64,000 nucleotides of DNA. Origin: an uncultured Eubacteriales bacterium. GTDB taxonomy: Bacteria > Bacillota > Clostridia > Christensenellales > Aristaeellaceae. Position numbers and translations under genes: made by a program. Location of the stretch: NCBI GenBank assembly GCA_902800625.1, contig CADCFG010000016.1, positions 1 to 64,000 on the forward strand, written 5' to 3'. Position 1 is the stretch's first letter; each line of letters begins with the position of its first letter. Below, in pieces: positions 16,058-27,226 of this stretch. The notes beneath the pieces were generated by a model. The model was not told the origin of the DNA. It ran no database searches and was given only the letters and a program-made list of their open reading frames with translations.

Positions 16058-18079
16058 ATGTTTCAGCTCCATTCCGATTACAAGCCCACCGGCGACCAGC
16101 CCCAGGCCATCCAGAAGCTGACCGAGGGCCTGGAGAAGGGCTATAAGCACCAGGTGCTGCTGGGCGTCACCGGCTCGGGCAAGACGTTCACGATGGCGAA
16201 CATCATCAAAAACGCCAACCGCCCGGCGCTGATCATCGCCCACAACAAGACCCTGGCGGCGCAGCTGGCGGCGGAGTTCCGGGAGTTCTTCCCGGAGAAC
16301 GCCGTGGGCTACTTCGTGTCCTATTACGACTACTACCAGCCGGAGGCCTACATTCCCTCCACGGACACGTTCATCGAGAAGGACGCCTCCATCAACGACG
16401 AGATCGACCGCATGCGCCACAGCGCCACCAGCTGGCTGGCCGAGCGGCGGGACGTGGTGATCGTCGCCTCCGTCAGCTGCATCTACGGCCTGGGCGACCC
16501 GGAGGAATACGAGGGTCTGTCCGTCTCCCTGCGGGAAGGGCAGGAGATCGACCGGGACGAGCTGCTTCGCCAGCTGGTGGACATCCAGTTCACCCGCAAC
16601 GACTTTGAGCCCGAGCGCGGCACCTTCCGGGTGCGCGGCCAGGTGATCGAGATCATCCCGGCGGCGTCGGAAAAGCGGGGCGTGCGGGTGGAGTTCTTCG
16701 GCGACGAGATCGAGCGCATCAGCGAGATCGACATGGTCACCGGCAAGGTGCTGCGGCTGATGAACCACGTGCTCATCTTCCCCGCCAGCCACTACGCCAC
16801 CAGCAAGGACAAGCTGGACCGGTGCATCGGCCAGATCGAACGGGACCTGGAGCTGCGGCTGAAGGACTTCCGGGAGAACGACCGGCTGCTGGAGGCGCAG
16901 CGGCTTGAGCAGCGGGTGCACTACGACATCGAGATGATGCGGGAGATCGGCTATTGCAGCGGCATCGAAAACTATTCCCGCTACTTCGACGGCCGGCAGC
17001 CCGGCGAGGCGCCCTTTACCCTGCTGGACTACTTTCCCAAGGACTTCCTGATCTTCATCGACGAGGCCCATGTGACCGTGCCCCAGATCCGCGCCATGTA
17101 CAACGGCGATTTTGCCAGAAAGCGCACGCTGGTGGACTACGGCTTCCGTCTGCCCGCCGCCTACGACAACCGGCCGCTGAAGTTCCACGAGTTCGAGGCG
17201 CGCGCCGGGCAGACCATCTATGTCTCCGCCACCCCGGGCCCCTACGAGCTGGAGCGGGCGGACCAGGTGGTGGAGCAGATCATCCGCCCCACGGGGCTGA
17301 TCGACCCGGAGATCGTGGTGCGCCCCGCCACCGGCCAGGTGGACGACCTGGTGGGCGAGATCAACAAGGTCACGTCCGAGGGCGGCCGGGTGCTGGTGAC
17401 CACCCTCACCAAGCGCATGGCTGAGAGCCTGACGCAGTACCTGAAGGAGCTGGACGTGCGGGTGGAATACCTGCACAGCGACGTGGAGACGCTGGAGCGC
17501 ATCAAGCTGATCCACGATTTGCGCAGCGGTGAGTTTGACGTGCTGGTGGGCATCAACCTGCTCCGCGAGGGTCTGGACATGCCGGAGGTCAGCCTGGTGT
17601 GCATACTGGACGCGGACAAGGAGGGCTTTTTGCGCAGCGAAACCAGCCTGATCCAGACCATCGGCCGCGCGGCGCGAAACGTGGATGGCCGGGTCATCAT
17701 GTACGCGGATGAGATCACGGATTCCATGCAGCGGGCCATCGACGAGACCAACCGCCGCCGGGAGATCCAGCAGAGATACAACGAGGAGAATGGCATCGAG
17801 CCTCAGACCGTGCGCACCGCCATTCGCGAGTTGATGGAAGTGACCCGCAAGCCCGACGACACCGCCGCCGCGGGCATGGACGAGGAGGAGAAGCGCATGG
17901 CCATCGAGCGGCTGGAGGAGCTGATGCTCCAAGCCGCCAACAACCTGGACTTCGAGAAGGCCGCCAAGTACCGCGACGAGATGCTGGCCCTGAAGGGCGA
18001 GAAAGTCATGGCCAGCGGCGAACAGTCCCGGCAGAGAAGAAGACGCAGGGAGAAAATGACCCATCGGAATCCGGGCTAA
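16058..18079 (+). CDS. uvrB: Excinuclease ABC subunit B
   Basis: UvrB verifies damage and loads UvrC in nucleotide excision repair. The 673-residue protein has Walker A GVTGSGKT (36-43), the damage-probing beta-hairpin region [17 protein letters not shown], helicase motifs [12 protein letters not shown] and QTIGRAARN, and a C-terminal UVR domain ([23 protein letters not shown]) contacting UvrC. Length and motifs are complete. The last codons lie in a sequence duplicated 127 bp downstream. Confidence 0.98.
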   Translation: MFQLHSDYKPTGDQPQAIQKLTEGLEKGYKHQVLLGVTGSGKTFTMANIIKNANRPALIIAHNKTLAAQLAAEFREFFPENAVGYFVSYYDYYQPEAYIPSTDTFIEKDASINDEIDRMRHSATSWLAERRDVVIVASVSCIYGLGDPEEYEGLSVSLREGQEIDRDELLRQLVDIQFTRNDFEPERGTFRVRGQVIEIIPAASEKRGVRVEFFGDEIERISEIDMVTGKVLRLMNHVLIFPASHYATSKDKLDRCIGQIERDLELRLKDFRENDRLLEAQRLEQRVHYDIEMMREIGYCSGIENYSRYFDGRQPGEAPFTLLDYFPKDFLIFIDEAHVTVPQIRAMYNGDFARKRTLVDYGFRLPAAYDNRPLKFHEFEARAGQTIYVSATPGPYELERADQVVEQIIRPTGLIDPEIVVRPATGQVDDLVGEINKVTSEGGRVLVTTLTKRMAESLTQYLKELDVRVEYLHSDVETLERIKLIHDLRSGEFDVLVGINLLREGLDMPEVSLVCILDADKEGFLRSETSLIQTIGRAARNVDGRVIMYADEITDSMQRAIDETNRRREIQQRYNEENGIEPQTVRTAIRELMEVTRKPDDTAAAGMDEEEKRMAIERLEELMLQAANNLDFEKAAKYRDEMLALKGEKVMASGEQSRQRRRRREKMTHRNPG

Positions 18080-18210
18080 GGCCCGTAGGGAGGCGCTTGC
18101 GCCGACTAGCGGCGTGCACACCGGCTGTGCCGCCGCGTAGCTGCGACGGCCCCTTGTGGGCCGGGGCAGCCGAAGGGAGAAGATGACCCATCGGAATCCA
18201 GGCTGACTAA
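18048..18210. repeat. Duplicated uvrB tail flanking a GC-rich repeat
   Basis: The stretch beginning GGGAGAAAATGACCCATCGG at 18048 recurs almost exactly at 18175 (GGGAGAAGATGACCCATCGG). The 95 bp between contains imperfect hairpins (GGCCCCTTGTGGGCC near 18148) of the kind scattered through gut Firmicutes genomes. It looks like insertion of a small repeat with duplication of about 31 bp of target. The rest of the gap to 18294 shows no gene. Confidence 0.75.
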
Positions 18211-18294
18211 GGAATGGCGCATCGCGATTAATCAGGGATTCATCGACAGGCGGATCAGCTTTGGCTCTGCTCGACAGTGAGGTGATAATACGGG

Positions 18295-18702
18295 ATGGTT
18301 ACAATCCTGCTCCAGGCAGCGCTTTGGCTGTGGTTCCTCGGCTGCACGACCACCTATCGGCTCGGCAAACACATCCTCGTGGAAGGGATGGGCGTCAAAA
18401 GCGCAGAGTTCGCCACGCTGTGCCTGTACAGCGTCGGATTGATCCTCTACCATTGCGTGCGGCCCGCCGGCAGGTGGATCCTGCTGGCGATACTGTGCCT
18501 GTGGTTCGTCGTGGAGTTCTTCTGTCACTGGTATTTCACGATCTTCGGCGCGTCCGAGCGAAAGCTGAAGGGCTACAATGAATGTTTCAGGGATACGATC
18601 CGCATCTTCCCGATGAGCGACACGCGGCTTGTCCCAGACCTCTATCATATTGTGCAGCATACGCTGATCCTGCTGAACATCATCGTGTGTCTGACAGCAT
18701 GA
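18295..18702 (+). CDS. Small integral membrane protein, unknown
   Basis: A 135-residue hydrophobic protein with probably four membrane segments (about 4-20, 38-55, 61-83 and 118-134). A GAGGTGAT site precedes ATG 18295, with about a 10-nt spacer. No family motif is recognised. It stands between uvrB and uvrA with three other small genes. Confidence 0.65.
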   Translation: MVTILLQAALWLWFLGCTTTYRLGKHILVEGMGVKSAEFATLCLYSVGLILYHCVRPAGRWILLAILCLWFVVEFFCHWYFTIFGASERKLKGYNECFRDTIRIFPMSDTRLVPDLYHIVQHTLILLNIIVCLTA

Positions 18703-18765
18703 CGGGACGATGTTTTTGAGCTGAATCGGCATATCACCGACCGAATAATCCCTTTGGAGGCGACC

Positions 18766-19083
18766 ATGAAGAAGGTCAGGATCACCGTCGTGCGCATGGC
18801 GCGCTACGACGATCTGATGGAGCAGTACGAGAACCCCATCGAGCACGCCTGTTCGATGCAACTGGGGCGAACGTTCATCTGCAACGGCTGGGCGAGGCCC
18901 GAGGGCATGTGCGACAGCGCCTGGGAGACCCTCTCCCCCTTCGTGATGACCCTGGCCCACGGCGGGGAGAACCTGTACGACGGCTGGATGAAGAACCCGA
19001 AGTCGGCCATGATCTCCTGCAACGACGGCTTCCGACCGGTGAGTTTTCTGGTGGAAGCGCTGGACGAGGAGGCAGAGGCATGA
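18766..19083 (+). CDS. TIGR04076 family protein
   Basis: A 105-residue protein starting MKKVRITVV after TTGGAGG. The layout, KVRITVV...ACSMQLGRTF...CDSAWETLSPFVMTLAHGG...ISCNDGFRPVSF, matches the TIGR04076 family of small Clostridia proteins with three conserved Cys and unknown function. A frame open to 18754 is just upstream read-through. Its 3' end (coding for DGFRPVSFL) is repeated as a fragment at 19449-19504. Confidence 0.85.
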   Translation: MKKVRITVVRMARYDDLMEQYENPIEHACSMQLGRTFICNGWARPEGMCDSAWETLSPFVMTLAHGGENLYDGWMKNPKSAMISCNDGFRPVSFLVEALDEEAEA

Positions 19084-19448
19084 ACCCCATTGAAAGATAC
19101 GATGTCAACGAGGAATGGGCGCACTCCGGCGTCATCAGGGCCGGGAACCTGGTGTTCCTCAATTACTGCGCGGGCAATGTGGGCCAGGGCATCGAGGCCC
19201 AGATCAACGGGGCCATCGACGAGATGGAAAAGCGCCTGGCACTGGTGGGCCTGGGGCTTGAAAACGTGGTACAGATGGACTGCCTGTTCCGGGACGTGTG
19301 GAACATCCCCGTCATGGAAAAGGTCATCAAGGAGCGGTTCCATGGGAAGTACCCTGTCCGCAAGTCCATCCAGACCGAGTTCGCCCACGTGGGCGGACAG
19401 GACGGGCTTCTGTTCCAGATCGACGGCATTGCGTACGCGGGAGATTAA
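19080..19448 (+). CDS. RidA/YjgF family protein
   Basis: A 122-residue RidA-type protein. Recognisable are the strand GNLVFLNYCAGNVGQGIEAQ, the helix INGAIDEMEKRLALVGLGLENVV and CLFRDVWNIPVMEKV. RidA proteins hydrolyse reactive enamine/imine intermediates released by PLP enzymes. The catalytic Arg of classical RidA (usually in a PARS/PAR motif) is not clear; the equivalent area reads YPVRKSIQTEF, so substrate range is uncertain. ATG 19080 overlaps the preceding stop (ATGA), coupling it to the TIGR04076 gene. Confidence 0.85.
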   Translation: MNPIERYDVNEEWAHSGVIRAGNLVFLNYCAGNVGQGIEAQINGAIDEMEKRLALVGLGLENVVQMDCLFRDVWNIPVMEKVIKERFHGKYPVRKSIQTEFAHVGGQDGLLFQIDGIAYAGD

Positions 19449-19504
19449 CAGAGAGCGACGGCTTCCGGCCGGTGAGCTTCCTGTTGGAAGCGCTGAACGA
19501 GTAG
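19449..19504 (+). pseudogene. Remnant of a second TIGR04076 gene
   Basis: The sequence reads in one frame SDGFRPVSFLLEALNE followed by a stop, nearly identical to the C-terminus of the protein ending at 19083. It has no start and lies just after the ridA-like gene. It is likely the tail of a lost tandem copy. Confidence 0.75.
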
Positions 19505-19522
19505 ACAGAACAGGAGGCAGCT

Positions 19523-20068
19523 ATGCAAAGGGCATTTGTTCTGAATTGCAGCCCGGTGCGAGATGGCGCGACGGCGCGAATCGTCGATTGCATCGCGGAG
19601 CAGCTTGCGGCCCGGTATGACGTGCAAAGCGCCTGCATCGACGACTACCGCTTCGACTTCTGCCGGGGCTGCCGTAGCTGCCATGCAACGGCGAAATGCG
19701 CGATGGACGACGACGTGCCGCGGCTGATGGGCGAGTTTGACCGGGCGGATGTGATCGTGTGCGTGTCGCCCTCCTACTGGGCGGACGTGCCCGGCCAGTT
19801 CAAGGCCTTCATCGACCGATGCACCCCCTGGTGCAACACGCATGAACCTCACGCGGCGCTGAATCCCGGCAAGCGCGGCTATGCTGTCGCGCTGCGCACC
19901 GGGCCGAACATGAAGGAGTGCGAGCGGATCATCGCCACCATCGAGCACTTCTACGGCCATCTGGAGATCGAGTGCTCCGGCAGCCTGGGCCTGTGCGGCG
20001 TGGAATGCCGGGAGGATGCGGAAGCGCGGCTCGACAGCGTCGTGGAATTCTGCGCCGGCATTGCCTGA
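19523..20068 (+). CDS. Flavodoxin-like NAD(P)H-dependent FMN reductase
   Basis: The N-terminus MQRAFVLNCSPVRDGATARI is the FMN phosphate-binding loop of the iron-sulfur-flavoprotein/NADPH-dependent reductase family. It is followed by the compact Cys cluster CRGCRSCHATAKCAMDDD and VCVSPSYWADVPGQFKAFIDR. In relatives the Cys region binds an iron-sulfur cluster or forms a disulfide near FMN. The 181-residue length is normal. An AGGAGG site sits upstream of ATG 19523. Confidence 0.87.
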   Translation: MQRAFVLNCSPVRDGATARIVDCIAEQLAARYDVQSACIDDYRFDFCRGCRSCHATAKCAMDDDVPRLMGEFDRADVIVCVSPSYWADVPGQFKAFIDRCTPWCNTHEPHAALNPGKRGYAVALRTGPNMKECERIIATIEHFYGHLEIECSGSLGLCGVECREDAEARLDSVVEFCAGIA

Positions 20069-20077
20069 CGACAAGGA

Positions 20078-20150
20078 CCTCTTCCGCCTGCTTCGCAGGC
20101 ACCTTCCCCAGAGGGGAAGGCTCCGGCGGGCGGCGCATCGCCGCCCCTGC
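20078..20150. repeat. GC-rich intergenic repeat before uvrA
   Basis: Contains the hairpins GCCTGCTTCGCAGGC and CTTCCCCAGAGGGGAAG followed by GGCGGCGCATCGCC. It has the look of a dispersed intergenic repeat; part of the motif (CTCTTCCG...GGGGAAGG) recurs at 55877-55990. It could also reduce read-through into uvrA. Confidence 0.7.
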
Positions 20151-20188
20151 ATTCCCTACTCCCTAATCCCTAAAACGAGGTACTCACA

Positions 20189-22987
<2,799 letters not shown>

Positions 22988-22991
22988 GGCT

Positions 22992-23561
22992 ATGCTGAAA
23001 TTGCGAGAGGCGCTTTTGCGCTTTGAGCCGTGTAATGAGCAGGAGGCGCGGGACAGGCAGGTGATGCTCTGGGCGCTGGAGACTCAGCCCGCGCCGCTGA
23101 CCCGGGACAATCCCCTGGCCCACTTCACCGCATCGGCCTGGATCGTGAACCCGGATCTCACCAAGGCGCTGATGGCGCACCACAACATCTACAACACCTG
23201 GGCCTGGACCGGCGGCCATAACGACGGCGAGGAGGACGCGCTGGCCGTGGCGCTGCGGGAGGCGAAGGAGGAGACCGGGGCCGAGCGTATCGAGCCTGTG
23301 AGCGAGGAGATCTATTCGGTGGAGATCCTGCCCGTGCAGAGCCACATCAAGCGCGGTGCGTTCGTGTCCGCCCACGTGCACTTGAACGTGACGTACCTCT
23401 TGCGCGCCGAAGAAAACCAGTTCTTCCATGAAAAGGCCGATGAAAACAGCGGCGTGAAGTGGTTTTCGTTGGAGGAGGCCGCCGACAACAAAGACGAGCC
23501 GTTCATGGCGGTGATCTATAAGAAATTGAACGGGAAGCTGGATAAGTACAGGAAGAATTGA
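22992..23561 (+). CDS. Nudix hydrolase
   Basis: The Nudix box is GGHNDGEEDALAVALREAKEETG, matching the metal-binding consensus including REAKEET. The 189-residue protein has an N-terminal extension seen in uncharacterised Nudix proteins, so the nucleotide substrate cannot be predicted. It starts 4 nt after uvrA, and its ribosome site (GGAAGGAG) lies inside the uvrA 3' end, so it is cotranscribed. Confidence 0.9.
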   Translation: MLKLREALLRFEPCNEQEARDRQVMLWALETQPAPLTRDNPLAHFTASAWIVNPDLTKALMAHHNIYNTWAWTGGHNDGEEDALAVALREAKEETGAERIEPVSEEIYSVEILPVQSHIKRGAFVSAHVHLNVTYLLRAEENQFFHEKADENSGVKWFSLEEAADNKDEPFMAVIYKKLNGKLDKYRKN

Positions 23562-23609
23562 ACACAGGGTTTGCGGCATCGGCGAAGCGTTGTCTGGCTG
23601 CGCAGCGTG

Positions 23610-23690
23610 CAGATCCTTCGACTTCGCTGCCGCTTCGCTCAGGATGACAGGCCTTCGTCGTTGTCATCCTGAACGGAGCGAAGGATCTGT
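23610..23690. repeat. REP-like hairpin repeat, copy A
   Basis: Inverted halves CAGATCCTTCG...CAGGATGACA and TGTCATCCTG...CGAAGGATCTG, separated by a short variable centre. It belongs to the family also found at 25603-25671 and 35902-35972. Confidence 0.9.
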
Positions 23691-23730
23691 TCGCGTCCGA
23701 TTGCGCAGGGCTTCTCCTCCTGCCAGGCAA

Positions 23731-23767
23731 ACCCAAAGGGGCGGCATTACGCCGCCCCTTCGGGTTT
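23731..23767. terminator. Terminator between Nudix and anti-sigma-like genes
   Basis: Nested stem AACCC/GGGTT enclosing GGGGCGGC/GCCGCCCC with an ATTAC loop. It lies between convergent genes. Confidence 0.75.
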
Positions 23768-23794
23768 AGTCGTCGTTTTTGGCTATGCCAAGGG

Positions 23795-25006
23795 TCATTC
23801 AAGCTTGCTCGAAAGCACATATTCGCCGTCGGTCAGCGTCCAGGCAAGCGTCACCGTGGCCTCGCTGCCGGAGCAATCGACATAGTACACCTCCAGTTCC
23901 TTAATCACGCCGTCAGAACCGATGGCCACCCAGACGTTGCCTTCTTCCAGGTTCAATGGTTTGTCGATGCCCGATTCCTCGATCAAACGCTCCACTGCTT
24001 CATCCTTCTCGGCGAGGGCGATGCCGCCTGCCTCCGTTTCGGACAGGAACGGCCACAGGTTGTCCAGGTTCATGGCATCAAAGCTGATGCAGAGCACATC
24101 CTCCAGCGGCGTATCGAGATCGCTGTAAATGGATTGTTCTACGCCGTCCGCCCTGAGAAAGCTGCTGACATGGCAGGCCATGGAGTATGTCTCGCCGTCT
24201 GTGACAAACCAGCCGTCGTCGCCGAAGAAGTCGGTGTCATGGCCGCAGTAGCCATAGACACAGCCCGGAACGAGGGCCTCCATCCCCTGCCCGAACGCCT
24301 CCAGGAACAGATCGTAGTGATCCGGCTCGACGGGCTGGCAGACCGGGCAGCGCTGCTTGCCGCTCGCCAGGGCCAGCTCGATGGAATGAGGCTGGGCGTT
24401 TTGCATGCCGGAGCAATGCGCGTTGCCGTGGTAATACATTCCGGCCTCCGTGTAGTACATCGGCGCTTCTACGGCCTCCGCCGAGGCAACCTCCTCCGGG
24501 GCTTCCTCCATCGTCGCGTCTCCCGTGATACACACCGGGCAGGGCTGCTTGCCCATGGAAATCGCGGATTCCTCCGTCCAGGCCACCGCGCCAACCATGC
24601 CGGAGCAGTTCGGTTCCGCGTGGTAGTAGTTGGAACTGGGCTGGGTATAGACCAGGTTCACATCCGGCACCGGCGTGGGCACGGTCGTCGGCTCCGGGGT
24701 GATCTCCGGGGTGGGCATCGGGGTGATCTCCGTCATGATATCTGCGGTTGGTTTTGCTGTCGCAACGGCTTTTTCGTTTTGAGCCGCCACCACCGGGTCG
24801 GGCCTGGGAGCAGTTAATCTGCCCGCCGCCAGGGCCAGCCCTGCCAGGATCAACGCGCAGGCCGCCGCCGCGGTCAGCGCAATCGTCAGCTTGTGTCTCT
24901 TTTTCATCGCCTGTTCTCCTCTCCTGAATGCCGCTTCAACGGCGTCGTCCAGTTGGGAGGGGGCTTCCGTGAACGCCCGGGAAAGGCGCAGCTTGTCCTT
25001 CTTCAT
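23795..25006 (-). CDS. Membrane protein paired with ECF sigma; probable anti-sigma/sensor
   Basis: The 403-residue protein has a short cytoplasmic N-terminus (about 1-38), one membrane helix (about 41-61), a Pro/Thr-rich stalk and an outside region. The stalk is followed by two similar units of the form YYH....CSGM...A...GK..CPVC (about 130-165 and about 190-225), resembling small metal-binding units with one His and three Cys. The C-terminal domain is unrecognised. The start overlaps the sigma stop by one base (TAATG), so the two are coupled. Role as anti-sigma factor is inferred from that arrangement. Confidence 0.65.
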   Translation of the reverse strand: MKKDKLRLSRAFTEAPSQLDDAVEAAFRRGEQAMKKRHKLTIALTAAAACALILAGLALAAGRLTAPRPDPVVAAQNEKAVATAKPTADIMTEITPMPTPEITPEPTTVPTPVPDVNLVYTQPSSNYYHAEPNCSGMVGAVAWTEESAISMGKQPCPVCITGDATMEEAPEEVASAEAVEAPMYYTEAGMYYHGNAHCSGMQNAQPHSIELALASGKQRCPVCQPVEPDHYDLFLEAFGQGMEALVPGCVYGYCGHDTDFFGDDGWFVTDGETYSMACHVSSFLRADGVEQSIYSDLDTPLEDVLCISFDAMNLDNLWPFLSETEAGGIALAEKDEAVERLIEESGIDKPLNLEEGNVWVAIGSDGVIKELEVYYVDCSGSEATVTLAWTLTDGEYVLSSKLE

Positions 25007-25476
25007 TATTCGTCACCTCCGTCCAGCAGGGCTCGAAGGGCCTTTCGCGCCTGGTGCAGCCGGGACGCGGCCCGCGACCTGGGGATGCCTAGCGCCGCCG
25101 CCACGTCCGCCACGGGCCAGCCCTGCAGATGGTGCAGCACCAGCGGCAGCCGGTACTTTTCCGGCAGGGCCTTCAGCGCCAGCCGCAGCTGCAGATCCTC
25201 GCACAGACTGTCCTCCCGGGAAACCTGCTCCGGCAGCGGCACGGGGTCGCGCTTGCGGCGGCGCAGCATGTCCCGGCAGACGTTCACCAGTATGCGCGTC
25301 AGCCATGGCTCCAGGCGGTCGGCGTCGTTCAGCCGGTCCTTCTTCATCCAGCCCTTGAACACCGCCTCCTGCACCGCGTCCACGCTGTCCGCCTCCCGCC
25401 ACAGGATGGCCTGGGCGACGCGAAACAGCCGCCCCTCGATGGCGCGGACCCGCCGCATATATTCGTTGTCGTTCAT
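25006..25476 (-). CDS. ECF-type RNA polymerase sigma factor
   Basis: A 156-residue protein with sigma region 2 (RLFRVAQAILWREADSVDAVQEAVFKGW) and region 4 (LPEKYRLPLVLHHLQGWPVADVAAALGIPRSR as helix-turn-helix). ATG 25476 is chosen because GGAGCGG precedes it; a longer frame to 25512 has no site. It is coupled to the membrane protein downstream, the usual sigma/anti-sigma order. Confidence 0.92.
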   Translation of the reverse strand: MNDNEYMRRVRAIEGRLFRVAQAILWREADSVDAVQEAVFKGWMKKDRLNDADRLEPWLTRILVNVCRDMLRRRKRDPVPLPEQVSREDSLCEDLQLRLALKALPEKYRLPLVLHHLQGWPVADVAAALGIPRSRAASRLHQARKALRALLDGGDE

Positions 25477-25602
25477 GGAAACCCGCTCCAGTGTGCCATA
25501 GACGGCCGTCAATTTGTAATTACACTATACAGACGATGAAACAGGGGCAGATATTGGGTGGGTGGCAAGATTTAACACAATGATATGTATGTCCGCAATG
25601 TA

Positions 25603-25671
25603 CAGATCCTTCGCTTTGCTCAGGACGACATGACCGCGCATCGTTGTCATCCTGAGTGAAGCGAAGGATCT
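25603..25671. repeat. REP-like hairpin repeat, copy B
   Basis: CAGATCCTTCGCTTTGCTCA paired with TGAGTGAAGCGAAGGATC. Same family as copies at 23610 and 35902. No gene is seen in 25477-25700. Confidence 0.9.
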
Positions 25672-25700
25672 TGTTCTATCTGTCTGATATATACGTCGCT

Positions 25701-25922
25701 TCAGTAGATTTCCCTGATCTCCTCCGCGCCGGTGTCCTTCTTGAACTGCTCAAGGCCCTTCTGTCCGTCCAGGCGCATCAGGTCGGTGAACTTGCCGGTG
25801 TTCAGGTCGATGAAGCCGGCGGTCATCTCGCCGGTGCAGATGCTCTTGCGCACGGCGGGCTGCTGGGTGGCGGGGTCATAGGACAGCGCCGGGGATTTGC
25901 TCTTGCGATGGAAAAGGGACAT
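25701..25922 (-). CDS. Small conserved protein, unknown function
   Basis: A 73-residue protein, MSLFHRKSK..., with the central motif PAVRKSICTGEMTAGFIDLNTG. Similar small proteins occur widely in Clostridia and have no established role. AGGAGGCGAT precedes ATG 25922. It follows tmcAL by 20 bp on the same strand. Confidence 0.75.
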   Translation of the reverse strand: MSLFHRKSKSPALSYDPATQQPAVRKSICTGEMTAGFIDLNTGKFTDLMRLDGQKGLEQFKKDTGAEEIREIY

Positions 25923-25942
25923 GGTATCGCCTCCTGATGGTT

Positions 25943-27106
25943 CTACGGTCTTACAAACTTCTCCGTAAACTCCCGCCCGGCGCGGCGCAGGCCGGGATCG
26001 TCGTGCATGAGCGACCAGATGTCGGTGACGCGGCACTCCAGATCAAAGACGGGGTCGCCGCGCAGCTCCGCCGCCCGGGTGACGATGGGCAGCCGCGAGC
26101 GCTTCTTCAGCTCCGCCAACAGTGGCTCCGCGCCCTCGCGAACGCCGATCAGCCGCGCGCAGGTCGGCATGGGATGGGCTCCGACAAGGGCCGCGTCCAT
26201 GCCCAGCAGCGCGTGGGTCAATGTGCGGCTCAACCGGGCGCGGGTATAGCGCTTGCACTTCAGCGCGTCCAGCAGCGCCTCCCGCCCGGACGCCTCCCTG
26301 CTGGCGGCATACAGCCGGTTCTCCAGTCCCTCGGCCACGTCCGGGAGCGCCGAGAGCCGTTCGAGGGACATTCCCCGCAGGGCGTAGAGCAGCATGTCGT
26401 CCATGGGGTGCAGCGCGTGAGGCCGGGCGAAGGGACGGGCAGCTTCCGGCAGCGCCGAGAGCGCGGCGTCGGTTTCTCCCCTTCGTATGGCCTCGCGGAT
26501 GGCGGTGGCGGAGGCATGCTCCGTCAGCGCGCCGTCGTGATACTCCCCCACCCGCTTCACCGCCACGGGCTGCAGGTTGAAGCCCTGGTCGGCGATGGCG
26601 CGCAGGTATTCCGCGGCGAGGATGGCGTTGGGCCGGTTCACGTCCTCCGCCGCCACGCCCAGCGCATCGGCCACGGCCTCGCCCCGGGCCCGGGCATGGG
26701 ACATGCCCGCGTCCAGATTCTCCCGGATGCGTTTTGACAGTCCCTCTGGCTCATCGCGGCGCAGGTCGGCCATGGCCCGGAGCAGGTCGAGATCCGCTTC
26801 GCTGCCAAAGGAGAGCGCGTCGCAGCCCAGGCCGCCCAGGATCGCCACGCCGCCCCGGGCAAAGGCGTCCGCCGTGCGCACGGCAAACAGCGCGGGCAGC
26901 TCAAACACCGCGTCCACGCCGCAGGCCAGCGCCATCCGCGCCCGGTCCCACTTGCTCCAGAGCGCAGGCTCGCCCCGCTGGGTGAAGTGCCCCGCCATGC
27001 AGGCGACGACGAAATCGCAGCCGGTCAGCCGCCGGGTCTCCTGAACGTGCCAGGCGTGACCCCGGTGGAAGGGATTGTATTCCGCGATGATGCCCGCGAT
27101 CCTCAT
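25943..27106 (-). CDS. tmcAL: tRNA(Met) cytidine acetate ligase TmcAL
   Basis: The N-terminus IAEYNPFHRGH contains the HxGH nucleotidyltransferase motif at 14-17, followed by MAGHFTQRGEPAL and a SATAIREAIRRGE motif. The enzyme activates acetate with ATP and acetylates C34 of elongator methionine tRNA. The 387-residue length is normal. ATG 27106 is preceded by GGAGG; the long upstream extension to 27295 overlaps the promoter of the divergent gene and is rejected. Confidence 0.95.
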   Translation of the reverse strand: MRIAGIIAEYNPFHRGHAWHVQETRRLTGCDFVVACMAGHFTQRGEPALWSKWDRARMALACGVDAVFELPALFAVRTADAFARGGVAILGGLGCDALSFGSEADLDLLRAMADLRRDEPEGLSKRIRENLDAGMSHARARGEAVADALGVAAEDVNRPNAILAAEYLRAIADQGFNLQPVAVKRVGEYHDGALTEHASATAIREAIRRGETDAALSALPEAARPFARPHALHPMDDMLLYALRGMSLERLSALPDVAEGLENRLYAASREASGREALLDALKCKRYTRARLSRTLTHALLGMDAALVGAHPMPTCARLIGVREGAEPLLAELKKRSRLPIVTRAAELRGDPVFDLECRVTDIWSLMHDDPGLRRAGREFTEKFVRP

Positions 27107-27150
27107 GGCGACGCCTCCTCTCCTCTCCATTTTATCCGAAAACGCCGCGT

Positions 27151-27180
27151 TTGACAAGACGGGCCCGCATGGCTTATAAT
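27151..27180 (+). promoter_or_regulatory. Promoter of thymidine kinase fusion gene
   Basis: TTGACA (27151-27156), 18-bp spacer, TATAAT (27175-27180). Confidence 0.85.
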
Positions 27181-27226
27181 GATGACGTTTGCGCGCGGCG
27201 CGATTATGATAAAAGAGGTTTTCACG

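Noticed and set aside
16000..18100. Very long frames opposite uvrB, and similarly opposite rnr, uvrA and the topoisomerase genes
   Set aside because: They are produced by high-GC codon bias on the coding strand. The translations are low-complexity His/Leu/Val/Arg-rich and match no family.
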